NCBI GenBank assembly: GCA_017549385.1
Contig: JAFYUX010000144.1
Span: 1 to 5,733 of the forward strand
Reading direction: 5' to 3'
Length of the DNA stretch: 5,733 nt
Origin: Bacillota bacterium
Lineage (GTDB): Bacteria; Bacillota; Clostridia; Peptostreptococcales; Anaerovoracaceae
A program made the position numbers and the translations under genes. Below, one piece after another: positions 1 to 5,131 of this stretch. The notes below the pieces were generated by a model that did not search any database, was not told the DNA's origin, and saw only the letters and a program-made list of their open reading frames with translations. Positions within the stretch are counted from its first letter, which is position 1; each line of letters begins with the position of its first letter.

Positions 1-13
1 AGGTAAACAAAAA

Positions 14-133
14 GCGCCTTTAGGCGCGACCTGAGATAGTAATGCGGTTGGCGGAACTATTCAGGGCGCCTTTAGACGCTGCTAGTAACATGCCCTTCTA
101 GGGCTGGTGCATACCACCAGTTTAACTGGTGGT
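14..133. repeat. Cluster of five consecutive hairpins, possible end or RNA of an IS200/IS605-like element
   Basis: Five inverted repeats follow one another with little spacing. GCGCC (14-18) pairs with GGCGC (23-27) around TTTA. CCTGA-G-ATAGT (30-40, one bulged G) pairs with ACTATTCAGG (56-65). GCGCC (66-70) pairs imperfectly with GACGC (75-79), again around TTTA, so it is a degenerate copy of the first. GCCCT (92-96) pairs with AGGGC (100-104). ACCACCAGTT (113-122) pairs perfectly with AACTGGTGGT (124-133). I see no convincing coding frame. Subterminal hairpins and compact structured RNAs (TnpB/IscB guide RNAs, HEARO, REP-type repeats) are typical of IS200/IS605-superfamily elements, so I infer the right end or a remnant of such an element that continues left of the window. 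No transposase is visible. It is not a good intrinsic terminator for the minus-strand gene at 140-355, because no T tract follows the last hairpin on that strand. Confidence 0.4.
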
Positions 134-139
134 TATGAT

Positions 140-355
140 TTACTTTGTCTCGTTTTTAGATTTTGTGCGTTTTAGATGCTTTTGCATCTTTTCGTTTTTA
201 TAGTCATCATTACAGATATATTCTATGCAGTCTTCGCACACACAACGTCCGTGTATAACTTTTGAGTGAGTGTCTGATTTGTGACCACATATGGCGCAAA
301 TGTCTTTTCTGTAAACGTGATAACCGTTTTCACACACTTTATTCTTTTCTGACAT
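140..355 (-). CDS. Small cysteine-rich (zinc-ribbon-like) protein, 71 residues
   Basis: The product is a 71-residue soluble protein with no membrane segment. Seen: two CxxC pairs, C20-A-I-C23 and C40-E-D-C43, 16 residues apart, with additional cysteines at 8, 38 and 48. This is a plausible zinc knuckle or ribbon, followed by a lysine-rich tail (about residues 53-71). The start at 355 is chosen because a perfect AGGAGG (360-365) lies four bases upstream. A longer frame reaching 514 would run through the promoter at 422-450 and has no comparable ribosome binding site. The spacing of the CxxC pairs and the short length recall the Gin/CsfB anti-sigma-G family (CxxC, about 15 residues, CxxC), but this is only a pattern-level resemblance. 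It could equally be a small zinc protein of unknown role. It is transcribed divergently from the DUF364 gene at 594 and ends just beside the hairpin cluster at 14-133, so it may be cargo of, or a neighbour to, that element. Confidence 0.7.
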   Translation of the reverse strand: MSEKNKVCENGYHVYRKDICAICGHKSDTHSKVIHGRCVCEDCIEYICNDDYKNEKMQKHLKRTKSKNETK

Positions 356-376
356 AAAACCTCCTAGACTATATCG

Positions 377-400
377 ATGCCGGCAGCGGGGACCGGACAT
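377..400 (-). other. Hairpin in the 5' leader of the cysteine-rich gene
   Basis: ATGCCGG (377-383) pairs with CCGG-A-CAT (393-400, one bulged A) around a nine-base loop. It lies in the predicted untranslated leader, 11 bases upstream of the AGGAGG at 360-365. It may affect translation or mRNA stability. No known riboswitch class is recognised. Confidence 0.3.
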
Positions 401-421
401 GAAAGATTTAATGGCAGAAAA

Positions 422-450
422 ATCATAATGCTGAATAAATGAATTTACAA
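422..450 (-). promoter_or_regulatory. Sigma-A-type promoter for the cysteine-rich gene
   Basis: On the minus strand a -35 TTGTAA (450-445; 4 of 6 to consensus) and a -10 TATGAT (427-422; 5 of 6) are separated by exactly 17 bases. The transcript would start near 415, giving a leader of about 60 bases before the start codon at 355. Its position supports the 355 start over longer upstream frames. Confidence 0.55.
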
Positions 451-506
451 TATGTTCCAAAAAACTTTGCAGGATTCTGTCGTTTTCTTGTAGAATTCTG
501 CACATT

Positions 507-522
507 GAGCCCATCCGGGCTC
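507..522. repeat. Inverted repeat between the divergent promoters
   Basis: GAGCCC (507-512) and GGGCTC (517-522) form a perfect 6-bp GC-rich palindrome around ATCC. It sits immediately upstream of the -35 box of the promoter serving the gene at 594 and between the two divergent promoters. No T tract follows on either strand, so a terminator is unlikely. An operator is possible but unproven. Confidence 0.35.
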
Positions 523-523
523 G

Positions 524-553
524 GTTGAATTTTATGGTATCATCTGTTAGAAT
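524..553 (+). promoter_or_regulatory. Extended -10 promoter for the first DUF364 gene
   Basis: TTGAAT (524-529) and TAGAAT (548-553) are 18 bases apart. TG at 545-546, one base before the -10 hexamer, makes this an extended -10 promoter. Transcription would start near 560. A GGGAGG ribosome binding site (582-587) stands six bases before the ATG at 594. Confidence 0.6.
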
Positions 554-593
554 TAATTGAAATTGCGCTGACCATGGATCCGGGAGGTATGAT

Positions 594-1352
594 ATGTGGG
601 ATATTTACGACAGACTTATAGAGACAGTAGATGACAGCATAAAAATCCGTGATTTTGTGGTTGGAGTACGTTATGCTGCAGTTCTGACTGAGGACGGAGT
701 CCTCGGGGTGGCTCCTGTTATTACAGAAAAGTGGGACCGTTTTCCTTATGAGGTTGATATAGAGCCAGGCATGAGTCTTTCGGAGATGGTTGCTTCGTTA
801 AAGGCATGGAACTACCATGAGTCTGCCCTTGCTCTTGCAGCGCTTAACGCGTTTCACAACAGGGCTGACAGACTTTCGGCAGATGCGGTGCATTATCCAG
901 GTGGCAGACGCAGCAAAGGCGCATTTTTTAAGTATTGTGAGGCAAACACAGCAGGCAAACGCACAGTTATGATAGAGCCTCCGTACGAGCGCGAAGAGAT
1001 GTCTTCTGTGCCGGGCATTTACGATATCGTGAGACGCGACAAATCCTTCCGTGACTATATGTTTAATGCTTACGAAGAACTCATTCCTCAGAGTGATCAG
1101 GTTCTTCTCAGCGGAATGGCCATCGTAGACAAGCTTTTATCACCTGTACTCAAACGCGCCGAAAATCACCGTACTATTATGTGGGGCCTGGACGTTCCTA
1201 TTACGACAGCATTCGCTGACGCGGGCGTAGCAGAAGTCACAGGCTTTATCGTAGATGAGCCGGAAAAGTGTATGTGGGCAATTAAAAAGAGCGGTAACAG
1301 AGATGATATCCTCAAGTATGGTCATTTTGCGACTATTAATTTAGAAAAGTAA
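594..1352 (+). CDS. Divergent DUF4213/DUF364 family protein (putative metal chelation)
   Basis: A 252-residue soluble protein. The N-terminal part (about 1-90) matches the DUF4213 pattern, with the helix SLKAWNYHESALALAALNA (residues 68-86) characteristic of this group. The C-terminal part (about 120-250) matches DUF364, a Rossmann-like domain annotated as putative heavy-metal chelation; visible landmarks are SDQVLLSGMAIVDKLL (167-182) and TTAFADAGVAEVTGFIV (204-220). It has the same length as the protein at 3369-4127 and aligns with it, but it lacks that protein's VGHFP segment: the equivalent strand reads KRTVMIEPPYE (122-132). It is therefore probably an altered paralogue. The GGGAGG site (582-587) fixes the start. 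It is separated from the rest of the cassette by a tRNA and two hairpins, so it is likely its own transcript. The biochemical function is unknown; metal or cofactor binding is a family-level inference. Confidence 0.85.
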   Translation: MWDIYDRLIETVDDSIKIRDFVVGVRYAAVLTEDGVLGVAPVITEKWDRFPYEVDIEPGMSLSEMVASLKAWNYHESALALAALNAFHNRADRLSADAVHYPGGRRSKGAFFKYCEANTAGKRTVMIEPPYEREEMSSVPGIYDIVRRDKSFRDYMFNAYEELIPQSDQVLLSGMAIVDKLLSPVLKRAENHRTIMWGLDVPITTAFADAGVAEVTGFIVDEPEKCMWAIKKSGNRDDILKYGHFATINLEK

Positions 1353-1409
1353 ATATCGGCACTGCAAGTTAATAACTGAAATTCACAGACTTACAAAAAT
1401 AATAAAAAG

Positions 1410-1439
1410 GCTCTGGCCTTGCGTCAGAGCTTTATATAT
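1410..1439. terminator. Hairpin terminator, possibly bidirectional, after the first DUF364 gene
   Basis: GCTCTGGC (1410-1417) pairs with GTCAGAGC (1423-1430), with one G-U pair and a five-base loop. TTTATATAT follows on the plus strand and an A tract precedes it (1404-1408), which reads as a T tract on the minus strand. It is a moderate terminator for the DUF364 gene and sits directly before the tRNA. Confidence 0.55.
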
Positions 1440-1516
1440 GCTCCTGTAGCTCAGCTGGATAGAGCATCGGATTCCGATTCCGAAGGCCATGCGTTCGAAT
1501 CGCACCAGGAGCGCCA
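1440..1516 (+). tRNA. tRNA-Arg, anticodon CCG
   Basis: The 77-base cloverleaf folds fully. The acceptor stem GCTCCTG (1440-1446) pairs with CAGGAGC (1506-1512), followed by discriminator G (1513) and an encoded CCA (1514-1516). The D stem is GCTC/GAGC (1449-1452, 1462-1465) with GG and A20 in the loop, an ArgRS identity element. The anticodon stem TCGGA/TCCGA (1467-1471, 1479-1483) holds the loop TTCCGAT, giving anticodon CCG, which reads CGG arginine codons. The T loop is TTCGAAT (1494-1500). One oddity is that the outermost T-stem pair is A1489 opposite C1505, a mismatch. No convincing own promoter is visible in 1353-1439, so it may depend on readthrough from 594-1352 past the hairpin at 1410. 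Confidence 0.97.
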
Positions 1517-1523
1517 TACAACA

Positions 1524-1558
1524 AGCCTTGAAACCTTACGGTTTCGGGGCTTTTTATA
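1524..1558 (+). terminator. Intrinsic terminator of the tRNA-Arg
   Basis: A 12-bp stem pairs AGCCTTGAAACC (1524-1535) with GGTTTCGGGGCT (1540-1551), with two G-U pairs and a TTAC loop, directly followed by a T-rich run. It ends the tRNA transcript eight bases after its CCA end and insulates the downstream operon. Confidence 0.88.
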
Positions 1559-1560
1559 TA

Positions 1561-1590
1561 TTCAGAAGTCAATGATATCCGTGGTATAAT
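1561..1590 (+). promoter_or_regulatory. Extended -10 promoter for the GTPase-ATPase-DUF364 operon
   Basis: A perfect TATAAT (1585-1590) is preceded by TGG (1582-1584), an extended -10. TTCAGA (1561-1566; 4 of 6) lies 18 bases upstream. Transcription would start near 1597, about 40 bases before the ATG at 1636. It follows directly on the tRNA terminator. Confidence 0.7.
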
Positions 1591-1635
1591 TAAAGTTAAC
1601 AGATACTGAAAAATCAGATAAACGAGGCGATTTGT

Positions 1636-2340
1636 ATGAAACTCATAACGATTTCAGGTCCTCCATCTTCAGGAAAGACCTCAGTTATTTTAAGACTCAT
1701 AGAATCATTAAAAGAAAGCGGAATGGAAAAGATTGGGGTGGTTAAATTCGACTGCCTTACATCTTTTGATCAGGAAAGTTACCGCCAGGCTGGGATCCCG
1801 GTAGAAATCGGATTTTCCGGCAAGGTATGTCCGGACCATTTCTTTATAAGTAATATAAACGATGCTGTTAAATGGGGCGTAAAGAGTGGATTTGATATGC
1901 TCATTACAGAAAGCGCAGGGCTTTGCAACAGGTGTTCTCCACATATCGGTGAGATACCGGCAGTATGTGTTATCGACAATCTGTCTGGCATAAATACACC
2001 TAGAAAGATAGGCCCGATGCTGAAGTTTGCAGATTATGTGGTAATCACAAAAGGAGATATCGTGTCTCAGGCAGAGCGTGAGGTTTTCAAATTTAACGTC
2101 CGTCAGGTCAACACAAAGGCCCGTATCATGTTTGTAAACGGCATTACAGGCCAGGGCGCTTTCATGTTGGCAAAACACCTTCAGAAGTCCATAGATATTA
2201 CTTCTCTCGACGACATGAAGTTGAGATTTACGACGCCGGCATCGGTATGTTCGTATTGCACAGGCGAAACCCGCATCGGCGAAGAATTCCAGTCAGGCAT
2301 GATGAAAAAGATGGAATTTCATCCTGTAAAGGAGAGATAA
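1636..2340 (+). CDS. HypB/CobW/UreG-like GTPase with extra cysteine motifs (putative metallochaperone)
   Basis: A 234-residue soluble P-loop GTPase of the SIMIBI class. Seen in order: Walker A GPPSSGKT (8-15); C65-P-D-H68; the Walker B/G3 region DMLITESAG (87-95), whose E-x-x-G matches HypB and CobW proteins; C97-x-x-C100-x-x-H103 directly after it, where HypB carries its nickel/zinc ligands; TKGD (138-141) as the G4 guanine-specificity motif in place of NKxD; and C205-S-Y-C208 near the C-terminus. Relatives insert nickel, zinc or cobalt into enzymes or cofactors using GTP hydrolysis. The client is not identifiable here. The ribosome binding site is weak (GAGGCGA near 1624). The stop is one base before the ATP-binding gene, implying translational coupling. 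It is not hypB itself: no His-rich or N-terminal CxxCGC region is present and no hydrogenase genes are nearby. Confidence 0.85.
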   Translation: MKLITISGPPSSGKTSVILRLIESLKESGMEKIGVVKFDCLTSFDQESYRQAGIPVEIGFSGKVCPDHFFISNINDAVKWGVKSGFDMLITESAGLCNRCSPHIGEIPAVCVIDNLSGINTPRKIGPMLKFADYVVITKGDIVSQAEREVFKFNVRQVNTKARIMFVNGITGQGAFMLAKHLQKSIDITSLDDMKLRFTTPASVCSYCTGETRIGEEFQSGMMKKMEFHPVKER

Positions 2341-2341
2341 A

Positions 2342-3385
2342 ATGCACGATTTTTATGAAATAGCAGAAACAGTCAGCATAGAAGAAATACTGCAAAAATA
2401 CCCTATAGCTGCCGATTTCTTCGAAAACATGAATCTTGGAGAACTTGATCAGAAAAAGCCTCTTGCTGATGCTCTTGAAATGGCTGATCAGGACTGGATT
2501 GCAGAACTGGGTACAGATGTTGACGATGTACTGGAACAGTTCGCAGATTTTATGGTGGCGCTTTCTTCACCAGAAGATGATGTTTTTCGTATAGGCAGTA
2601 TTACCATAGTAGGGGGCACGTACAAGGACGGTAGTCCTGAGGATGTGGAGTTGACTGTTCGCACAGGAGAAGTTCTCAGTATCGTAGGACCTACAGGTTC
2701 TGGAAAAAGTCGTCTTTTAGGTGATATAGAATGTATCGCTCAGGGAGATACTCCTACAAAGAGAAAAATTATGATAGACGGAGTTTTTCCGGATGATGAG
2801 ATGCGTTTTGAGCTTGAAGGACAGCTGGTGGCTCAGCTTTCGCAGAATATGAATTTTGTAATGGATCTCAGTGTAAGAGAGTTTTTGCTGATGCATTCAA
2901 AGAGCAGATTTTGCGAGGATCCGGAGGATATAGTTGCGAGATGTTTTGAGTGTGCCAATGAGCTTGCCGGCGAAAAGTTTACTATGGATGTAAAGGTGAC
3001 TCAGCTGTCTGGCGGACAGTCCAGAGCTCTTATGATTGCTGATACAGCATTTATGAGTTCGTCGCCCATCGTGCTGATAGATGAGATTGAAAATGCCGGT
3101 ATCGATAGAAAGCAGGCTATAAAGATACTGACTAAAAACGACAAGATTGTGTTTATGTCTACTCATGATCCACTGCTTGCTCTCAGTGCGGATAAACGTA
3201 TTGTCATCAGAAACGGCGGTATTTCAAAGATTATAGAAACCACTGAAGAGGAGAGACTGAGTCAGGCAGTTATTGAAAAACTGGATGAGACTCTTATGAA
3301 TATTAGAAACATGCTTCGTCACGGCGAACTGATTACGCCGGACAATCTGCAAAATACAGGAGGCATAGATGAAATCACTTTATGA
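2342..3385 (+). CDS. Soluble ABC ATPase with DUF1858-like N-terminal domain
   Basis: A 347-residue protein without membrane segments. Residues about 5-70 resemble DUF1858 (IEEILQKYPIAADFF, residues 13-27, then an acidic helical stretch), but without the cysteines found in many DUF1858 proteins. The ABC ATPase follows: Walker A GPTGSGKS (116-123), Q-loop glutamine at 168, signature LSGGQ (222-226), Walker B IVLIDE (243-248) with catalytic E248, and the H-loop histidine H275 in STHDP. All catalytic residues are intact. A tail of about 55 residues (293-347) follows the domain. No permease or binding-protein gene is adjacent, so it probably acts as a soluble ATPase, or pairs with a permease encoded elsewhere. 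The ribosome binding site AAGGAGA (2329-2335) lies inside the GTPase gene. Its 3' end overlaps the next gene by 17 bases. Role: inferred ATP-driven partner of the GTPase and DUF364 proteins. Confidence 0.87.
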   Translation: MHDFYEIAETVSIEEILQKYPIAADFFENMNLGELDQKKPLADALEMADQDWIAELGTDVDDVLEQFADFMVALSSPEDDVFRIGSITIVGGTYKDGSPEDVELTVRTGEVLSIVGPTGSGKSRLLGDIECIAQGDTPTKRKIMIDGVFPDDEMRFELEGQLVAQLSQNMNFVMDLSVREFLLMHSKSRFCEDPEDIVARCFECANELAGEKFTMDVKVTQLSGGQSRALMIADTAFMSSSPIVLIDEIENAGIDRKQAIKILTKNDKIVFMSTHDPLLALSADKRIVIRNGGISKIIETTEEERLSQAVIEKLDETLMNIRNMLRHGELITPDNLQNTGGIDEITL

Positions 3386-4127
3386 TGCTCTTATCGACGG
3401 GATTCCAGAAGACCTGCAGATAGATGACGTGATGTGCACTCACTATGGTGCAATCGTAAAATATCAGGGAAATATCGGTATCTCCGAGTTTAGAGAAGAA
3501 ACAGACACACGCCCTATGATAGAGACAGGCAACAAGCTTGAAATGAGCCTGAAAGAACTGGCACAGGGCATAAAATCATGGAATATAACAGAAGCTACTA
3601 TAGGACATGCTGCTATCAACGCGTATTACAACTCGCCGGAGATGGTAAAGAAAAACGGTATATATCTGACAGACAGCCTTTACTCAGAGGATAGAACTAC
3701 GGATCCGTTTATCTCCCATCAGAAAGAAATGGCAGGAAAAAAAGTTGTGATTGTGGGTCATTTCCCATTTATAGATCAGTTGCTTAAACCTATCTGTGAC
3801 CTGTATATTATCGAGCAGCGTCCATACCTTGGAGATTATCCTGAGCAGGCTGCGGAGTATCTGCTTCCAGATGCGGATTATGCGTTTTTCGGTGCGCTGA
3901 CTATATCAGATAAACGACTTCCAAGACTGCTGGAACTGGCTAAAAATGCTTATGTAGGTATTGTAGGTCCGGTTACTACACTTTCACCAATCTTATTTGA
4001 TTATGGGGTGGACGAACTCAACGGATTTGTAGTAAAAGATCAGGCTCTGGCAGAGCGCATCACAAAAGAACAGCAGGTTAAAAAGATATATGCATCAGGT
4101 CAGAAAGTAAACCTTAAGAAACTGTAA
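3369..4127 (+). CDS. Canonical DUF4213/DUF364 family protein (putative metal chelation)
   Basis: A 252-residue soluble protein. The DUF4213 part (about 1-90) includes SLKELAQGIKSWNITEATIG (60-79). The DUF364 part (about 120-250) shows KKVVIVGHFPFIDQLL (124-139), then LLPDADYAFFGALTISDKRL (165-184), IVGPVTTLSPILFDYGVDEL (198-217) and NGFVV (218-222). These are the usual family landmarks. Structures of family members show an enolase-N-like domain joined to a Rossmann-like domain; metal chelation is the annotated but weakly supported role. An AGGAGG (3358-3363) lies five bases before the ATG, and the start overlaps the end of the ATPase gene, so translation is probably coupled. It is the last gene of the operon. 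The paralogue at 594-1352 has equal length but a diverged ligand-binding segment. Confidence 0.92.
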   Translation: MKSLYDALIDGIPEDLQIDDVMCTHYGAIVKYQGNIGISEFREETDTRPMIETGNKLEMSLKELAQGIKSWNITEATIGHAAINAYYNSPEMVKKNGIYLTDSLYSEDRTTDPFISHQKEMAGKKVVIVGHFPFIDQLLKPICDLYIIEQRPYLGDYPEQAAEYLLPDADYAFFGALTISDKRLPRLLELAKNAYVGIVGPVTTLSPILFDYGVDELNGFVVKDQALAERITKEQQVKKIYASGQKVNLKKL

Positions 4128-4139
4128 GAAAATTACAGT
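4121..4139 (+). terminator. Weak hairpin at the end of the operon
   Basis: ACTGTAA (4121-4127, containing the stop codon of the DUF364 gene) pairs perfectly with TTACAGT (4133-4139) around GAAAA. There is no good T tract after it, so termination is uncertain. It may act as an mRNA 3' stabiliser or a leaky terminator. Confidence 0.35.
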
Positions 4140-4145
4140 GTATGC

Positions 4146-4174
4146 TTTACCCGATTTACATAAAAGTGTATAAT
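4146..4174 (+). promoter_or_regulatory. Sigma-A-type promoter for the LytTR regulator
   Basis: TTTACC (4146-4151; 4 of 6) and a perfect TATAAT (4169-4174) are 17 bases apart. Transcription would start near 4181, about 50 bases before the preferred ATG at 4231. The regulator therefore probably has its own transcript. Confidence 0.7.
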
Positions 4175-4230
4175 ATATCAATAAATGGAAGTTATTGGTA
4201 TTTGTAGGTTTTATATTTAATGGGGGACTG

Positions 4231-4956
4231 ATGGTAAAGATTATTGTGATCGGAGATCTCGCAGACTGCAGAAAGATTGCTGCATCAGCCAGAGAGATTT
4301 TGTGTTCTGGCCAGAAGTGTCTTATTGCAGAGTATTGTGATTCTTTGGAGGAAAGCTGGAACAGACTTTTTGAAAATCCGCTAGCGTATGATTTTGCAGT
4401 GGTGGAGCTGGGCAGAGATGATGATTCGTTTAATCTTGCTCTGGACAGGTGCAGGAGAGCTCTTTCTGTAAACGAAAAACTGGGAATTGTTTTTATGACG
4501 GAAAGGACTTACGTGCCGGTCAACATTTACAGTGCCAGCCACATTGATTTGATGCGCAAACCGCTGACTCGCAACAGTATAGTGGAGATGCTGGAACTGG
4601 TGGCCAAAAGAGCGGAGTTCTGTTTTAGAAATGCTGACAGACTCAGGGTATATCACGGCAAACGAATGCAGATTATACATAAAGATTCTGTTTTATACGT
4701 AAAAAAAGCCAGGTATGGTGTTGATCTCAGCACAGAAACAGGATTTGTGCCGTATGACATAAAAATTGATTGCTTTTTAAAGGATTGCGGAAACAGATTT
4801 TTACGGTGTCATGACAGCTTCGCTGTCAATGTTCATCACGTTTCTACGATGTCCAGCAGCTCGATTTATCTCTTTAACGGAGAGGAAATTCCCGTCAGCA
4901 GAGCGTACAAAAAAGAAGTAGCAGAATATATAAAAAAATTGCAGAATTTAGCATAA
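4231..4956 (+). CDS. LytTR-family regulator with a degenerate receiver-like domain
   Basis: A 241-residue cytoplasmic protein. Residues 1 to about 125 look like a response-regulator receiver: KIIVIGD (3-9) as strand 1, YDFAVVELG (53-61) as strand 3, IVFMTE (86-91) with T90, and K110-P111. The phosphoacceptor position reads Glu (E59) where Asp is expected, so normal phosphorylation is unlikely. Residues about 140-240 form a LytTR DNA-binding domain, ending in FLRCHDSFAVNVHHV (190-204), IYLFNG (212-217) and IPVSRAYKKEV (220-230), which are typical. The ATG at 4231 is preferred: GGGGGA (4222-4227) precedes it and the receiver strand starts right after. A TTG at 4195 would add 12 residues without a good binding site. 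No sensor kinase lies next to it. It may regulate the upstream metal-type operon, but it has its own promoter, and rpsB next door is probably unrelated. Confidence 0.85.
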   Translation: MVKIIVIGDLADCRKIAASAREILCSGQKCLIAEYCDSLEESWNRLFENPLAYDFAVVELGRDDDSFNLALDRCRRALSVNEKLGIVFMTERTYVPVNIYSASHIDLMRKPLTRNSIVEMLELVAKRAEFCFRNADRLRVYHGKRMQIIHKDSVLYVKKARYGVDLSTETGFVPYDIKIDCFLKDCGNRFLRCHDSFAVNVHHVSTMSSSSIYLFNGEEIPVSRAYKKEVAEYIKKLQNLA

Positions 4957-4972
4957 AAAAGTAGAAAAAAGC

Positions 4973-5001
4973 TTGAAATATAAAGGGTTTTAGTGTATTA
5001 T
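4973..5001 (+). promoter_or_regulatory. Promoter of rpsB
   Basis: TTGAAA (4973-4978; 4 of 6) and TATTAT (4996-5001; 5 of 6) are 17 bases apart. Transcription would start near 5008, leaving a leader of about 125 bases. No hairpin terminator is visible between the LytTR gene and this promoter, so some readthrough from upstream is possible. Confidence 0.75.
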
Positions 5002-5007
5002 AGTTAC

Positions 5008-5131
5008 CGCATGCGACTAGGCATGCATAAATTCGCACGCCCTAAGACTCACTGCTGGTGCTGGATTTTCAATGGTTCAGAGGCATTTGAGGATGAAAGG
5101 GACGGAGGTATTAACCAGGAGGAAATTTAAA
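5008..5131 (+). promoter_or_regulatory. Structured leader of rpsB, candidate autoregulatory element
   Basis: This untranslated leader is long for a single ribosomal protein gene. GCATGC (5009-5014) can pair with GCATGC (5021-5026). Alternatively GCATGCGA (5009-5016) can pair with TCGCACGC (5033-5040) with one mismatch; the two folds exclude each other. CTGGA (5061-5065) can pair with TTCAG (5076-5080). AGGAGG (5117-5122) lies nine bases before the ATG and a second GGAGG lies at 5104-5108. Ribosomal protein S2 leaders are known to be autoregulatory in several bacteria, but I cannot match this sequence to a named family. Confidence 0.45.

Noticed and set aside
14..133. CRISPR array at the left edge
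   Set aside because: The hairpins differ in sequence and there are no uniform repeats with spacers of regular length.
356..514. N-terminal extension of the cysteine-rich gene up to 514 on the minus strand
   Set aside because: It would cross a good promoter (422-450) and a leader hairpin, and no ribosome binding site as strong as the AGGAGG at 360-365 is present.
1365..1600. AAGTTAA-type sites at 1366-1372 and 1593-1599 as LytTR binding boxes
   Set aside because: LytTR sites are usually direct repeats about 12 bases apart; these two are over 200 bases apart on either side of the tRNA and could occur by chance in AT-rich DNA.
1708..2178. Long open frames on the minus strand inside the GTPase gene
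   Set aside because: They lie entirely opposite a gene with clear GTPase motifs and show no recognisable domain of their own.
2897..3166. Minus-strand open frame inside the ABC ATPase gene
   Set aside because: It is the complement of the conserved ATPase core with no independent support.
4195..4230. TTG start for the LytTR regulator at 4195
   Set aside because: It adds 12 residues before the receiver's first strand, and its upstream site (TGGAAG) is weaker than GGGGGA before the ATG at 4231.
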